Shown: piece by piece, positions 1 to 8,830 of the stretch | Numbering within the stretch: position 1 is the stretch's first letter | Layout of the letters: each line of letters starts with the position of its first letter | Made by a program: the position numbers and the translations under genes | The notes under the pieces: generated by a model | Told to the model about the DNA's origin: nothing | The model's input: only the letters and a program-made list of their open reading frames with translations | Databases searched by the model: none | DNA from: Candidatus Cloacimonetes bacterium 4572_55 | GTDB lineage: Bacteria; 4572-55 | DNA: 64,000 bases | Direction: 5' to 3' | NCBI GenBank assembly: GCA_002084765.1 | Contig: NBMB01000031.1 | Span: 1 to 64,000 of the forward strand

Positions 1-456
1 ATGAAAATAAGACCAGACCAGAGTCAGACCCATAACTTTGGTTTTGCCTGTGCCGGTTGCCATTTTCACTACATATCTTGTCCATGTCTCATCAAACATC
101 CCCGTACTGACACGCTCGGAAGAATCAAAACGCATCAATTCGTATTTGTCTCCGGCTTTTGCCACTTCATACAAATAAATAATTGATTCAATGGCTTCAC
201 GCTGTGAAAAGAAAAAACCGAATGGGGTTTGTCCGATAAGATGTTCATGGTTAAACCAAAAATCCATTAAAGATTTTGAAGTATCAGAAGCACCCTGATA
301 GCCGTCATCCCGCCACTTGGTAACTGCTAAACGAATTTTGTAAACCAGTGGCGGCAACAGCTTTTCGTAAGCGTTTTGAAAATCGTCCATTTGGCTTTGT
401 GTCGGCACCCATCGTTCATTGGGTGTAAGTATTTTAAAAGGGTCTGATATTTTCAT
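1..456 (-). CDS. DEAD/DEAH (type III Res-like) helicase, N-terminal part, cut by window edge
   Basis: The minus strand encodes 152 residues from an ATG at 456 and runs off the left edge without a stop. The ATG is preceded by an AAGGAAC ribosome-binding site. The end of the visible part carries a Walker A-like motif, KMATGTGKTKVMGL, which is the helicase motif I of the Res/DEAD superfamily found in type III restriction subunits and related SF2 enzymes. The first 120 residues (beginning MKISDPFKILTPNERW) match the usual N-terminal extension of such Res-like proteins as I remember them. No methyltransferase partner is visible, so a complete type III system cannot be claimed. It is co-oriented with, and downstream of, the YEATS gene cassette. 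Family assignment is fairly sure; biological role is not. Confidence 0.75.
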   Translation of the reverse strand, partial: MKISDPFKILTPNERWVPTQSQMDDFQNAYEKLLPPLVYKIRLAVTKWRDDGYQGASDTSKSLMDFWFNHEHLIGQTPFGFFFSQREAIESIIYLYEVAKAGDKYELMRFDSSERVSTGMFDETWTRYVVKMATGTGKTKVMGLTLVWSYFH

Positions 457-600
457 TTGTTCCTTAATCCTCTGTCAAACGTAATATTTCTCTCAGCCGT
501 GTTGGCTGTCTTTTAGCATTGGCTATGCCTATCGAATATACGCAAATAACGTGTGTTACTACAGATTATTCTCCATTTTTTGCCGTTTGCATATTTGTCC

Positions 601-659
601 GCCTAACGCACTCTTCAGCGGCGCGGCTTTTTGCGTCCGCTGGAAGAGATTGTTATGCC
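601..659 (-). other. Integron attC recombination site (59 bp)
   Basis: Read on the minus strand the order is GGCATAAC (R''), a stem arm CTCTTCCAGCGG (L''), a short loop, CCGCTGAAGAG (L') and GTTAGGC (R'). This is the attC plan: two core sites flanking an imperfect hairpin. The 5' arm has exactly one extra base (12 versus 11), the extrahelical base expected in L''. R' fits the GTTRRRY consensus. R'' deviates from RYYYAAC at one position but is the exact complement of GTTATGCC found at the other end of the proposed cassette. The site overlaps the stop codon of the YEATS gene, as cassettes usually do. Confidence 0.8.
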
Positions 660-1249
660 TTAAAATCGATATACCTATTTAACTTAACAGGCGGATGTTC
701 ACTGGAGAAATGCACTTCAGCCTTAATAATAAACTCACCCCATCCATTTGTTTTCAACAGGAAATCATCATCACTGCTTATTATTGCTCTGATAGGATTT
801 TTAAATGTTGGATGTAGTTGATATACGACTTTAGCAATGAGATTTTTGATCTCTTCCGTTTGGGCGTGTGTATTGACGAAAATACGGTAGTATGGACGAC
901 CATTTTTCATTTTCCAAAATGATGTTCGATGGGTTAACGATACTTTATCAGATAGATCATCTTGAACTTGTGGAGTAGTCTCTGCTATCCCTAATCCATC
1001 TGGAGTGTACCCATCATCAATGACATCGTTATTATTAACATTATCGGGTAAAACTGGTGCTTGCCCGACCGAAACGCCAGAGGGTCCGAGTTTGAATTCA
1101 CTGCCTTCTTTTACCCGATCTTTAAGCGTATCAAGCAGTTCTTTAAACCACGATTTATTCAAAAAGATTACAATGGCGATAAAGGCTGGCCATATATAGG
1201 TCTTGAAGGAATGGTATCCAATTTTTCATAAGAATCCTTTCAGGCATAA
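607..1249 (-). mobile_element. Solitary integron gene cassette carrying a pYEATS gene
   Basis: The proposed boundaries are the G^TT cut points: GTTATGCC on the minus strand at 1250-1243 (cassette start, just before the ribosome-binding site) and GTTAGGC at 607-601 (attC R'). The cassette is 643 bp, holds one gene, has almost no 5' leader and ends in an attC. The start sequence and the R'' core are perfectly complementary, as needed to rebuild one attC in the excised circle. No integrase gene and no second attC is visible upstream of 1250, so this is either a cassette at a secondary site or part of an array without an integrase. The helicase gene at 456 would lie in the next segment. Confidence 0.72.
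653..1229 (-). CDS. Membrane-anchored prokaryotic YEATS (pYEATS) domain protein, frameshifted near its N-terminus
   Basis: The C-terminal 85 residues (from YRIFVNTHAQTEEIKNLI through YQLHPTF and TNGWGEF to LNRYIDF) fit the prokaryotic YEATS domain, an Ig-fold module reported in conflict-system and effector-associated proteins. Before it come a polar linker and a helix beginning WPAFIAIVIFL that looks like a membrane anchor. The best start is the ATG at 1229 (MKNWIPFLQDLY), preceded by GAAAGGA at good spacing, but that frame leaves the domain frame at the TATATAT run at 1192-1198. Restoring two bases there gives a continuous MKNWIPFLQDLYIWPAFIAIVIFL. Without it the only in-frame start is a TTG at 1162, which would drop the anchor. 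Either a sequencing indel, a slippage mutation, or a reversible on/off switch. The gene ends inside an attC site. Confidence 0.7.
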
Positions 1250-1670
1250 CATAATAATAGACGGAAAAAAAATAACCTATCTCCCAAAATCCAGGGATTA
1301 GGGCGGACAAAATTTCTCTTGACTCAGGATCGAAGTTAATGTAAACTGACCCTGAGTCAATATAACAAAATTGGATAAACCTGTCAAAATTTTTTTTAAA
1401 ATTTAAAGGACATTGAAAATGCCCGATTAACCGCCCAAACTGCTGGATCAAGTGCTTCATCCTGCTTCACGACAAGACCCATCCGCGGGAGTTGGTTGAG
1501 GCATCTATCAATGAGTCCATTCTAAAAAGGGTCTTTTTATGAGAATTGCCGAAAAACGTTTGTTGATATTGTTGGACTTACGATCTATTACTTTAGTGAA
1601 ATCACCCGATTTTTTAGTTTTTAGAGCGGACTCATATATATATCAAATTTTTTTGTCAAGCGAAACGTCG
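1250..1670. other. Intergenic stretch with one inverted repeat, no convincing gene
   Basis: No supported gene lies between the cassette and the NRPS. A 101-codon minus-strand frame at 1155-1460 has no family resemblance; its last residues are simply the YEATS N-terminus in the wrong frame. A short plus-strand frame ending near 1542 (containing THPRELVEASINES) reads like protein but is open for only about 40 codons, so it may be a relic. A perfect 10-bp inverted repeat, TTGACTCAGG/CCTGAGTCAA, sits at 1319-1360. Confidence 0.5.
1319..1360. repeat. 10-bp inverted repeat, possible operator or hairpin
   Basis: TTGACTCAGG at 1319-1328 and CCTGAGTCAA at 1351-1360 are perfect complements with a 22-base spacer. 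No T-run follows on either strand, so a terminator is unlikely. It lies about 310 bp beyond the end of the NRPS gene and about 90 bp before the YEATS start, so an operator role is possible but unproven. Confidence 0.4.
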
Positions 1671-4600
1671 CTACAAATCCTCCACCATTAAAAGTGCCTC
1701 CTCCAACTCCTCGATCCCCAATCCGTCGTAATCCACGTCGCTGGGAGTCAATTCTGAATTCTCCTTGTTGAGGCAGTGATCGATAATGTCCAGCAACTCC
1801 TGTCGATAGTCCGCGCCCAGGCATCTCATCGATTTTTCAGTAAAACGCCGCGGGTTATAAGTCAAGCTGATACGCAACCTCGACCCAAGCGTTATGCCGC
1901 TAAAATCCAGATCATACAAGAGGGGAAGAGACGGATCCATATCTTCTCCGCTCGATCCGAGAACCGCCTGAAACAGATCAGACTCAGCTTCGTCGAATTG
2001 ACCCAAATAGTTAAAACAGATTTGGGGGCGTATTTTTTTATCCAAATTCATCGGGGAGATATATTTCAATATACCATATCCGATTCCCTTATTTGGGATA
2101 GAGCGCAACTCTTCCTTGATCCGCTTGATTTGATGGGATAGAGGGGAAGATGTTTTATCCGATTGATCTGGAATCGGCAGCGCGACTGGATAAAGGCAGG
2201 TAAACCAACCGACAACTCGGTTAATATCTATGCCTGAAAGAGGTTGCCTCCCATGCCCCTCCAGAGCGATTGTCAGAAAATTTTTGCCAATCAACGGGCC
2301 AGCCGCCGCGACCAACGCGGTCAAAAGTAGGTCGTTAATCTGCGTATTATACGCGTCATGCGCTTGTGTCATAAGGGCTTCGGTCTCCTCTAACGTGAGA
2401 GTAAAAAGATCGATCCGTCGGGAGTCGCTACGCTTGACACAACGCGCCTCAGTTGATCTCTCCTGTTGGCATAACAGGTCGATCCGCCGCCAATAATCGG
2501 TCTCCTTCAACAGATCCTGACTCTGGCTATACTGCAAAATCGTCTGCGTCCATTGGAGATAGCTATGCGTTTCGGGATACTGGGTCATGGGCGAATCATT
2601 CAGAAAATTTTGATATCCAACGGTCAGGTCTTCCATCAGAATACGCCAGGACACGCCGTCAATCGCCAGATGATGGACAACGATGAGCAGACGATCCCCG
2701 CTATCCCGCCGGAAAAGAACCGCTTTTATCAGGGGACCAGAAACCGGATCAATGTCATCCTGAGCCTTTTCGATCTCCGCGCGCATCAACGATTCGGGGT
2801 CATTCTTATCTCTTAAATCTATCAGATAGAAAATTCGGGTATCAGGCGGCGACGGATCGATTATGCGTTGGAGGATCGTTTGCTCGTCCTTTTTTCCCGG
2901 ATGATCCGCGGCTGAAAAACGAAGGCGCAACGCCCCATGCCGACAATAAATTTCCATGATCGACCGACTGAGGGCTTCTTCCTGAAGAGTCTGTGCGCTT
3001 TCTAACAAAATAGACTGATTGAAACGACCAATACGCACTGGATCGTCCGCATCCGCTCCATAATTTTCAAAAAACCAGCGTTGGATCGGCGTGAGTTCGT
3101 CGCTTTCTGACCAATCACCTACAGAAATTTCGGGTTGAGATTCTGTGCGACCTTTAACCGAAAAATCCAAAAAATCCGCCAATTCAGCAATTGTTTGATA
3201 TTGAAAAATGTCGCGCACCTCTGCCTTGACGCCTTCTTGATGGAGCCGAGAGACAATGCGGATCGCCTTGATCGAGTCTCCGCCCAATGAAAAATAGTTG
3301 TCCTTCACGCCGATTGATTCTCGTCCTAAAATCGTCTGCCAGGCATCGGCGATCCGACGCTCAGTCTCAGTTTCCGGCGGATGAAAATCGCTCCCAGCTT
3401 CCAGCCGATACGCGCCAAAGGGCATTGGGTCGTCGATCACAGGCAGGGCTCTTTTGTTCACCTTACCGTTGCGGTTCAGCGGCAATTTTTCCAACCGGAT
3501 GTAGTGCGCGGGAATCATATAATCCGGGAGCGTTTTGGACAAAGAATCCCGAATTTTCCGAACCGTCAGCCGCGGATCTGCTGTCAGATACGCCACTAAT
3601 TCCTTATTATGATCCTTGACAATTGCGGTCACAAAGATTTGATAAATCGTGGGAAGTTGGAGCAGAGCGTTCTCCACCTCGCCTAACTCCACCCGAAACC
3701 CTCGTATCTTGACCTGCTCGTCCTTTCTTCCTAAGAATAAAATTTTTCCGTTTGGCAGTAACTTGCCGCGATCGCCAGTCTTATACATCCGCTCCCCGGG
3801 ACGAAATGGAGAACGTGGAAACAGGCTCGTCTGATCAGTATTCAGATAGCCGCGGGCGATCCCATCTCCAGCGACATATATCTCCCCTTCGACATCTGGC
3901 GGCGCGGGGTTCAGATAGGGATCGAGGATATATGCCTGGCTGTTGCCGATAGCGGATCCGATGGGAATATACGTCGCGTTTTCGTCGAGGTCGGGAATCA
4001 CATAATATGTGGAAAATGTTGTGGCTTCGGTGGGGCCATACACATGGACGATCGCGTCTTTCGTCTTGCGCTGGGCGAGCGCGGATCGAATATGCCATAC
4101 CGATGCGTCTTGTCCGCCAAAATAGATTTTGTCAAAACAACTGATCGTTTCTGGTTTCACATCAATCAGTTGGTTGATTAACGCGGTGGTGATGAACATG
4201 ATATTGATCTGGTTCTCAAGGATAAAATCGCCCAGGCGGCTCAGATCATAGAGAAAATCGTGGGGGATAAGATAGAGAGCCGCGCCGTTCAGCAAAGCCG
4301 CGTATATGTCGTAAGTCGAGCCGTCAAAGCTGTAATCGGAGAGCTGCAAAATCCGATCGCCAGGACCCGTGTGGGTATAATTGCTGTCCCTCACCAGCCG
4401 GACAACGCTGCGATGCTCCACCATAACCCCCTTCGGCTTTCCGGTCGAGCCAGAGGTGTACATCACATAAATCAAATTATCGGAGCGAGTTATCCGAGAA
4501 GGATTTTGGGACGGTTGATGGCTCAACTCTTCTTCAATCTCCAAAATATGAATCGAATTCTCCGACCGGTTGACTCGCTGAGGTTGATCGGTCAAAATCA

Positions 4601-5681
4601 ATGCGGCTCCGCTATGCTCCAGCATGAGCGCGGTGCGAGACGCGGGCTGATCCGGGACAATTGGCAGATACGCCGCGCCGGCTTTCAGGATTGCCAACAT
4701 TGCGACGATCATCCGATTTGACCGATCCATGACCATAGCGATAATGTGATCCGGCTGAATCGATCGCTGTTCCCGCAGGTAATGCGCCAGCCGATTTGCC
4801 GACTCATTGAGTGCCTGATATGTCATGCTCTGTCCCTGGAAATAGAGCGCGGTCGCTTCCGGGTGGAGAGCCGCCTGCTCTTCAAACAGCTCAACAACGG
4901 TTTTGTCTCTGGGATAGTTGGACTGCGTTTCATTGAGATCGTAAACAATTCGGTGATACTCCTTTGGGCTGAGAATATCGATATTTTTTATCCATGTATC
5001 GATCTCCAAAAAGCTCGCCAAAATGCGTTGATAATGATCCGCTATTTGCTGGACAAACCGGCTGTCTAAGCAATCCGGATTGTACGAGAGATGAACGACC
5101 AGTCCTCGATTTTGACTTTGCTTGATCTCCAGGATCAGATCATATTTTTCCTTTTTGACGAGTTGTCCATGAATCTCCGGCGAGAAAATTGCCACGTTTG
5201 TTCGAGCAATATCCGGCTCGAGCTTCTCTTTTTCTATGATCGGATCCAGCGGAAAATTTTGGTATTGGTAGCTGTCCGATACGACTCCGTTGATATGGAA
5301 AATGAGTTCTTTAATCGACTGTTCCGGGTCGATTTTCCCGATCAAAGCCACGGTCGGCTCATAAATTTGGCTTGATCCATCCCGCGTAAAAAGCGGCGAA
5401 TCTATCACAATTTGTCGATGATCGCTGTATCTCGCGGATAGGATATACCAGCCGGTCAAAAGCAGGATATAGGTCTCCATGGGGCGGGCTTGGGATATAT
5501 TTTTTATCAGGGTTCGCTCTTTTTCGCCTAACAAAATGGTCATCTTTTGATGTCGGCAACTCCGCAAATTGATATCCCTGTTGCCGGGAAATCGGTAGGG
5601 TCGGTTTATTCCGACGAGTTTCTCAGTCCAATACGCGATGTAAGGCGCATAACGGCTTTCGGTAAAAATAATTTGATCCAT
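1671..5681 (-). CDS. Nonribosomal peptide synthetase module: half C - A - PCP - E
   Basis: A 1336-residue single-module NRPS. Residues about 1-235 match only the C-terminal lobe of a condensation domain; the lobe with the HHxxxDG motif is absent. The adenylation domain (about 250-745) has YTSGSTGKPKGV and YGPTEATTF cores. The carrier domain has its phosphopantetheine serine in LGGDSI (about residue 803). The last domain carries HHLAIDGVSWRIL (about 1004) and GIGYGILKY, the signature of an epimerisation domain. It should load an amino acid, convert it to the D form and pass it to a partner in trans, as there is no thioesterase. My hand alignment of the specificity pocket reads D-G-Y-F-Y-G-V-T-F plus the conserved Lys, closest to Ile/Val-type codes; treat as tentative. 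The gene is last in a run with btpA, the phosphatase and glycerate kinase, 30 bp after btpA. No MbtH, phosphopantetheinyl transferase or exporter is in the window. Confidence 0.93.
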   Translation of the reverse strand: MDQIIFTESRYAPYIAYWTEKLVGINRPYRFPGNRDINLRSCRHQKMTILLGEKERTLIKNISQARPMETYILLLTGWYILSARYSDHRQIVIDSPLFTRDGSSQIYEPTVALIGKIDPEQSIKELIFHINGVVSDSYQYQNFPLDPIIEKEKLEPDIARTNVAIFSPEIHGQLVKKEKYDLILEIKQSQNRGLVVHLSYNPDCLDSRFVQQIADHYQRILASFLEIDTWIKNIDILSPKEYHRIVYDLNETQSNYPRDKTVVELFEEQAALHPEATALYFQGQSMTYQALNESANRLAHYLREQRSIQPDHIIAMVMDRSNRMIVAMLAILKAGAAYLPIVPDQPASRTALMLEHSGAALILTDQPQRVNRSENSIHILEIEEELSHQPSQNPSRITRSDNLIYVMYTSGSTGKPKGVMVEHRSVVRLVRDSNYTHTGPGDRILQLSDYSFDGSTYDIYAALLNGAALYLIPHDFLYDLSRLGDFILENQINIMFITTALINQLIDVKPETISCFDKIYFGGQDASVWHIRSALAQRKTKDAIVHVYGPTEATTFSTYYVIPDLDENATYIPIGSAIGNSQAYILDPYLNPAPPDVEGEIYVAGDGIARGYLNTDQTSLFPRSPFRPGERMYKTGDRGKLLPNGKILFLGRKDEQVKIRGFRVELGEVENALLQLPTIYQIFVTAIVKDHNKELVAYLTADPRLTVRKIRDSLSKTLPDYMIPAHYIRLEKLPLNRNGKVNKRALPVIDDPMPFGAYRLEAGSDFHPPETETERRIADAWQTILGRESIGVKDNYFSLGGDSIKAIRIVSRLHQEGVKAEVRDIFQYQTIAELADFLDFSVKGRTESQPEISVGDWSESDELTPIQRWFFENYGADADDPVRIGRFNQSILLESAQTLQEEALSRSIMEIYCRHGALRLRFSAADHPGKKDEQTILQRIIDPSPPDTRIFYLIDLRDKNDPESLMRAEIEKAQDDIDPVSGPLIKAVLFRRDSGDRLLIVVHHLAIDGVSWRILMEDLTVGYQNFLNDSPMTQYPETHSYLQWTQTILQYSQSQDLLKETDYWRRIDLLCQQERSTEARCVKRSDSRRIDLFTLTLEETEALMTQAHDAYNTQINDLLLTALVAAAGPLIGKNFLTIALEGHGRQPLSGIDINRVVGWFTCLYPVALPIPDQSDKTSSPLSHQIKRIKEELRSIPNKGIGYGILKYISPMNLDKKIRPQICFNYLGQFDEAESDLFQAVLGSSGEDMDPSLPLLYDLDFSGITLGSRLRISLTYNPRRFTEKSMRCLGADYRQELLDIIDHCLNKENSELTPSDVDYDGLGIEELEEALLMVEDL

Positions 5682-5711
5682 GACAGTATGATCCCTTTGG
5701 GTAATTACGAA

Positions 5712-6512
5712 TTACGAGTTACGAATTTTTTTTATGAAGGCTGCTACGCGTTTTGGATCGACTGGGTTGGTTGTGAGCGCGTCGATTTTGAACTCGGTTC
5801 CAACAATCGCGCCGTCTATCATGGGCGCGTATTGTTCCAGATTATGGACATTGACGCCGCTGCCGATCCAAATAGGACGATCTGGGACCGCCTGCTTGAC
5901 CCGCCTCGCCGATTCGGGAGAGGTGGGCAGACCCGTGCCTGCGCCGGATAGGATCAGCGCGTCGGCACAACCGCGATACGCAGTGTCTCTCGCGATATCC
6001 TCAAGCGTGAATTCTCCTAAACGCGTCGCGTGTTTGACAGCGACATCCGCCATGACAAGAGCCCCACAGCCGATCTCCCGTCTATAACGCATAGTCTGCG
6101 CGGCTCGCCCCTCTATCACGCCTTGATCGGTCAACATGGCACCGGTGTGGATGTTGACCCGCACAAAAGAGGCTCCCACAGCACTGGCAATTCCGATAGC
6201 CGCGGCCGCGTGGTTCCGAAGCACGTTGATACCAATGGGCATATCGTTTGTCAATTCCCGAATTTGCCAGGCAATACGAGCGATCAGAGCTATGGTATGA
6301 GATCGCACTCTATCTTTATAAAAGGGCGCGTCTCCAAAGTTCTCGATCATCAGCCCATCAACGCCATTTTCTACCAAGAGACGCGCGTCTCGCAGCGCGT
6401 TTTCCTCGATCTGGGCGATTGAGCCGCCAAATCTCGGACTGCCGGGAAGAGGGCTGAGATGAACCATGCCGATAACTCGAATCTGACCGTCGATTTTTTT
6501 TGATAATCTCAT
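5712..6512 (-). CDS. BtpA/SgcQ family protein
   Basis: A 266-residue TIM-barrel-type protein with the family opening GMVHLSPLPGSPRFGGS, followed by VDGLMIENFGDAPF and, near the C-terminus, IWIGSGVNVHNLEQY and DGAIVGTEFK. BtpA was named for a role in photosystem I stability in cyanobacteria, but most bacterial members have no settled function and some sit with sugar-metabolism genes. Length is normal. It starts 23 bp after the phosphatase gene ends and lies 30 bp before the NRPS, so all are probably co-transcribed. The context with glycerate kinase favours a metabolic role over a photosynthetic one; there are no photosynthesis genes here. Confidence 0.88.
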   Translation of the reverse strand: MRLSKKIDGQIRVIGMVHLSPLPGSPRFGGSIAQIEENALRDARLLVENGVDGLMIENFGDAPFYKDRVRSHTIALIARIAWQIRELTNDMPIGINVLRNHAAAAIGIASAVGASFVRVNIHTGAMLTDQGVIEGRAAQTMRYRREIGCGALVMADVAVKHATRLGEFTLEDIARDTAYRGCADALILSGAGTGLPTSPESARRVKQAVPDRPIWIGSGVNVHNLEQYAPMIDGAIVGTEFKIDALTTNPVDPKRVAAFIKKIRNS

Positions 6513-6535
6513 GGGGTTACTCCTTATAATTTTTC

Positions 6536-8830
6536 CTAAATTATTTTTCCTAATTGGTCGCTCGTTGGGGCTAATAACACCTTCAGCGAGACAAGCGTCA
6601 TGTCGTCGTGTTGTTCCGCTTTCCCGACGAACTGATTGACGTCTTCCAGTATAATATCCATTAAATTCCGAGCACTTTCACGTTGATTTTTTCTGATCAA
6701 TTTGATCAGCCGCTCTTCTGTGAACTCTTCCCTCTGCTCGTCCATAGCCTCAGTGACTCCGTCCGTGTAGAGCAGCAACAGGTCTCCGTCCTGCACGTTG
6801 ATTTCTACTTCCTCCAGATTCGGTTCGAAAATCGAGGTGCCTGCGATGCCCAAAGCCATCCCTTTTCCGTCCAACATCACGCATTCATTTTTCTTAGAAT
6901 TGAGAAAAATTGGATGATTATGACCTGCGCGCGCGTATAAGAGCGTCCTATTTTCCAGATCAAAAATGCCGTAGAAAAGGCTGATGAACAGGCGACGATC
7001 ACTCTCTCGACGTAGCAGGCTGTTGACATGAACCAGAGTCTCGCGAGGGGACTCATCCTGAAGTGCATGGGCTCTCACAAAACTGCGCACTATCGCCATA
7101 TAGACCGCGCCGAAAACGCCTTTTCCAGATACGTCTCCAATCACGAGTCCGATCCGTTTGGAAGAGAGATTGAAAAAATCAAAGTAGTCTCCGCCCACCT
7201 CGATAGCGGGCAGGGTGATACAGCTCAGTTCAATGCCGGGAAAGGTCTGATATTGGGGCGGAGAAAGCACTTGTTGAATCCGTTGCGCAATTTCCATCTC
7301 TTTTTTTGCGCGTTCTCTGGCGGCTAACTCTTCATATAGATGAATGTTTTCGATAGCGACCGCGAGCTGGGCACTCAGGACGTTCAACAAAGTCATATCT
7401 TCATACGTGTAGCGAAGTTTAGTAATTTTTTGACCAAGGGTGATAAAGCCCTTCATTTTCCCTTGACGCCGGATCGGGACAATCAAATAGACGTCCAATT
7501 TCTTTAATAATTCCTGAAGTTTCAGGGCTTCCTGTTGATCGGGTACCATACGTAATAAATTTTTTGCCAAGATCGGCTCGTTGATATTTTTGATCTGCTT
7601 GATCAATCTGCTTTTTTCATTAAATGTTGTCCATTCCAACATTTTTTTACACCAGGCAACCGGCACATAACAATCGCTTTTGAGGCTTTTCAGATAGAGG
7701 ATCACCTGGTCTGTCATCAAGGATTTTGAGAGCCGTTCGACCACCTCTTGCTTCAGCGTTTCAAAATCGAGTATGGTGAGAACCTCGCTACTTAACTCCT
7801 GTATAGCGGTTCGATAATCGCTGCCCCCGCGCAAGAAAATTTTGTCCATGAAGGTTTCCAAACCGCTCATCAGCGGTTGAAACAGGATCAGCGCAAAGAG
7901 GAAAAAGCCTATTTCCAGTACAGGAATCTCCTGTCCAAAAATTTTCTGGATCATTTGATCAAAATATCGGATCACCATGAGGTAAGTCCCGCCGATAAGC
8001 GCGGCGGAGAATGTATAAAAGATGCTTTTTCGCAACAAGAGGTTGATGTCCAGGAAGCGATAGCGAATGATCGAGACCGCTACGGAACCGCTGCCGATTA
8101 ACAGTCCAGTCGCTATCAATCCGCTCTGGAGAAGTAGGGGGATTTGGAATTCAAATATGACGGGAAGCAGGATAAGAGCCGCATATAATCCCGCGGCAAT
8201 GCAAATACCAACGATGACGAATCGAATTTGCTGTTTCAGATGCGGTTGTTGGATGCGGTTGTAATTGTAAGATAGGGTGAGAAGGGCTATCAAGAAAAAA
8301 ATAATGTTCGCAATGGAGAAAAGTTTTTTATGGAGAATCAGGCTCACTTCGATCAATTTGCTGAGCATGCTTCCAAACAAAATCAAAAATTCTGGAAGGT
8401 TTTCGGTCATTTGACCAGAAATATGGGCGCGGTATAGGACGAATAGTTGAGGCGCGACGAAGATCACTAAAAAGTGGAGCAGATGCGGGATAAAGATCGC
8501 TACAGGCAACCAACGGAAACGTCTCAATAGGCGATACTCGGTCGGAAATACCAGCGCAAAAAGTAAGAGTTGGGGGAAAAAAAATTCCCATATCGCTGCG
8601 CCGAGTTCTCGGTATATCTGAAAATCCAGCCAATTTTGGATCTGGAAAATTTCTTGTAGGAGCAGGTCCAACCCGCCGAACGAGGCTCCCATCCCGCCCC
8701 ACCACAGCATCAAACTCGTGATTTTATTCAGCCGTTCCTGTGGATTGTCGCGGTAGATGGCGAATCCTAATAGAATCAAAACCATGCCGCTTAAACCGTA
8801 AAGAAGCGTGAATAGGATGTTGAACGTCAT
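6536..8830 (-). CDS. Membrane sensor with GAF and SpoIIE-type PP2C phosphatase domain
   Basis: A 764-residue protein. The first 330 residues contain about eight or nine hydrophobic segments. A GAF-like region follows (about 350-500), then a short coiled stretch, then a PP2C/SpoIIE phosphatase (about 540-750) with the metal-binding aspartates in GGDYFDF, GDVSGKG and YTDGVTEA. Proteins of the RsbU/SpoIIE class dephosphorylate anti-anti-sigma factors in partner-switching pathways, but no anti-sigma or STAS gene is nearby, so the target is unknown. Its ATG overlaps the stop codon of the glycerate kinase gene by 4 bases, so the two are translationally coupled. Confidence 0.9.
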   Translation of the reverse strand: MTFNILFTLLYGLSGMVLILLGFAIYRDNPQERLNKITSLMLWWGGMGASFGGLDLLLQEIFQIQNWLDFQIYRELGAAIWEFFFPQLLLFALVFPTEYRLLRRFRWLPVAIFIPHLLHFLVIFVAPQLFVLYRAHISGQMTENLPEFLILFGSMLSKLIEVSLILHKKLFSIANIIFFLIALLTLSYNYNRIQQPHLKQQIRFVIVGICIAAGLYAALILLPVIFEFQIPLLLQSGLIATGLLIGSGSVAVSIIRYRFLDINLLLRKSIFYTFSAALIGGTYLMVIRYFDQMIQKIFGQEIPVLEIGFFLFALILFQPLMSGLETFMDKIFLRGGSDYRTAIQELSSEVLTILDFETLKQEVVERLSKSLMTDQVILYLKSLKSDCYVPVAWCKKMLEWTTFNEKSRLIKQIKNINEPILAKNLLRMVPDQQEALKLQELLKKLDVYLIVPIRRQGKMKGFITLGQKITKLRYTYEDMTLLNVLSAQLAVAIENIHLYEELAARERAKKEMEIAQRIQQVLSPPQYQTFPGIELSCITLPAIEVGGDYFDFFNLSSKRIGLVIGDVSGKGVFGAVYMAIVRSFVRAHALQDESPRETLVHVNSLLRRESDRRLFISLFYGIFDLENRTLLYARAGHNHPIFLNSKKNECVMLDGKGMALGIAGTSIFEPNLEEVEINVQDGDLLLLYTDGVTEAMDEQREEFTEERLIKLIRKNQRESARNLMDIILEDVNQFVGKAEQHDDMTLVSLKVLLAPTSDQLGKII

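Noticed and set aside
1-456. Complete type III restriction-modification system
   Set aside because: Only the helicase N-terminus is inside the window and no methyltransferase is next to it.
1250-1320. A second attC upstream of the cassette
   Set aside because: Only the core GTTATGCC is seen; there is no hairpin of L'/L'' type.
1155-1460. 101-codon minus-strand frame as a separate gene
   Set aside because: Its last residues are the YEATS N-terminus in the correct frame only up to the TA run; the rest has no protein-like pattern.
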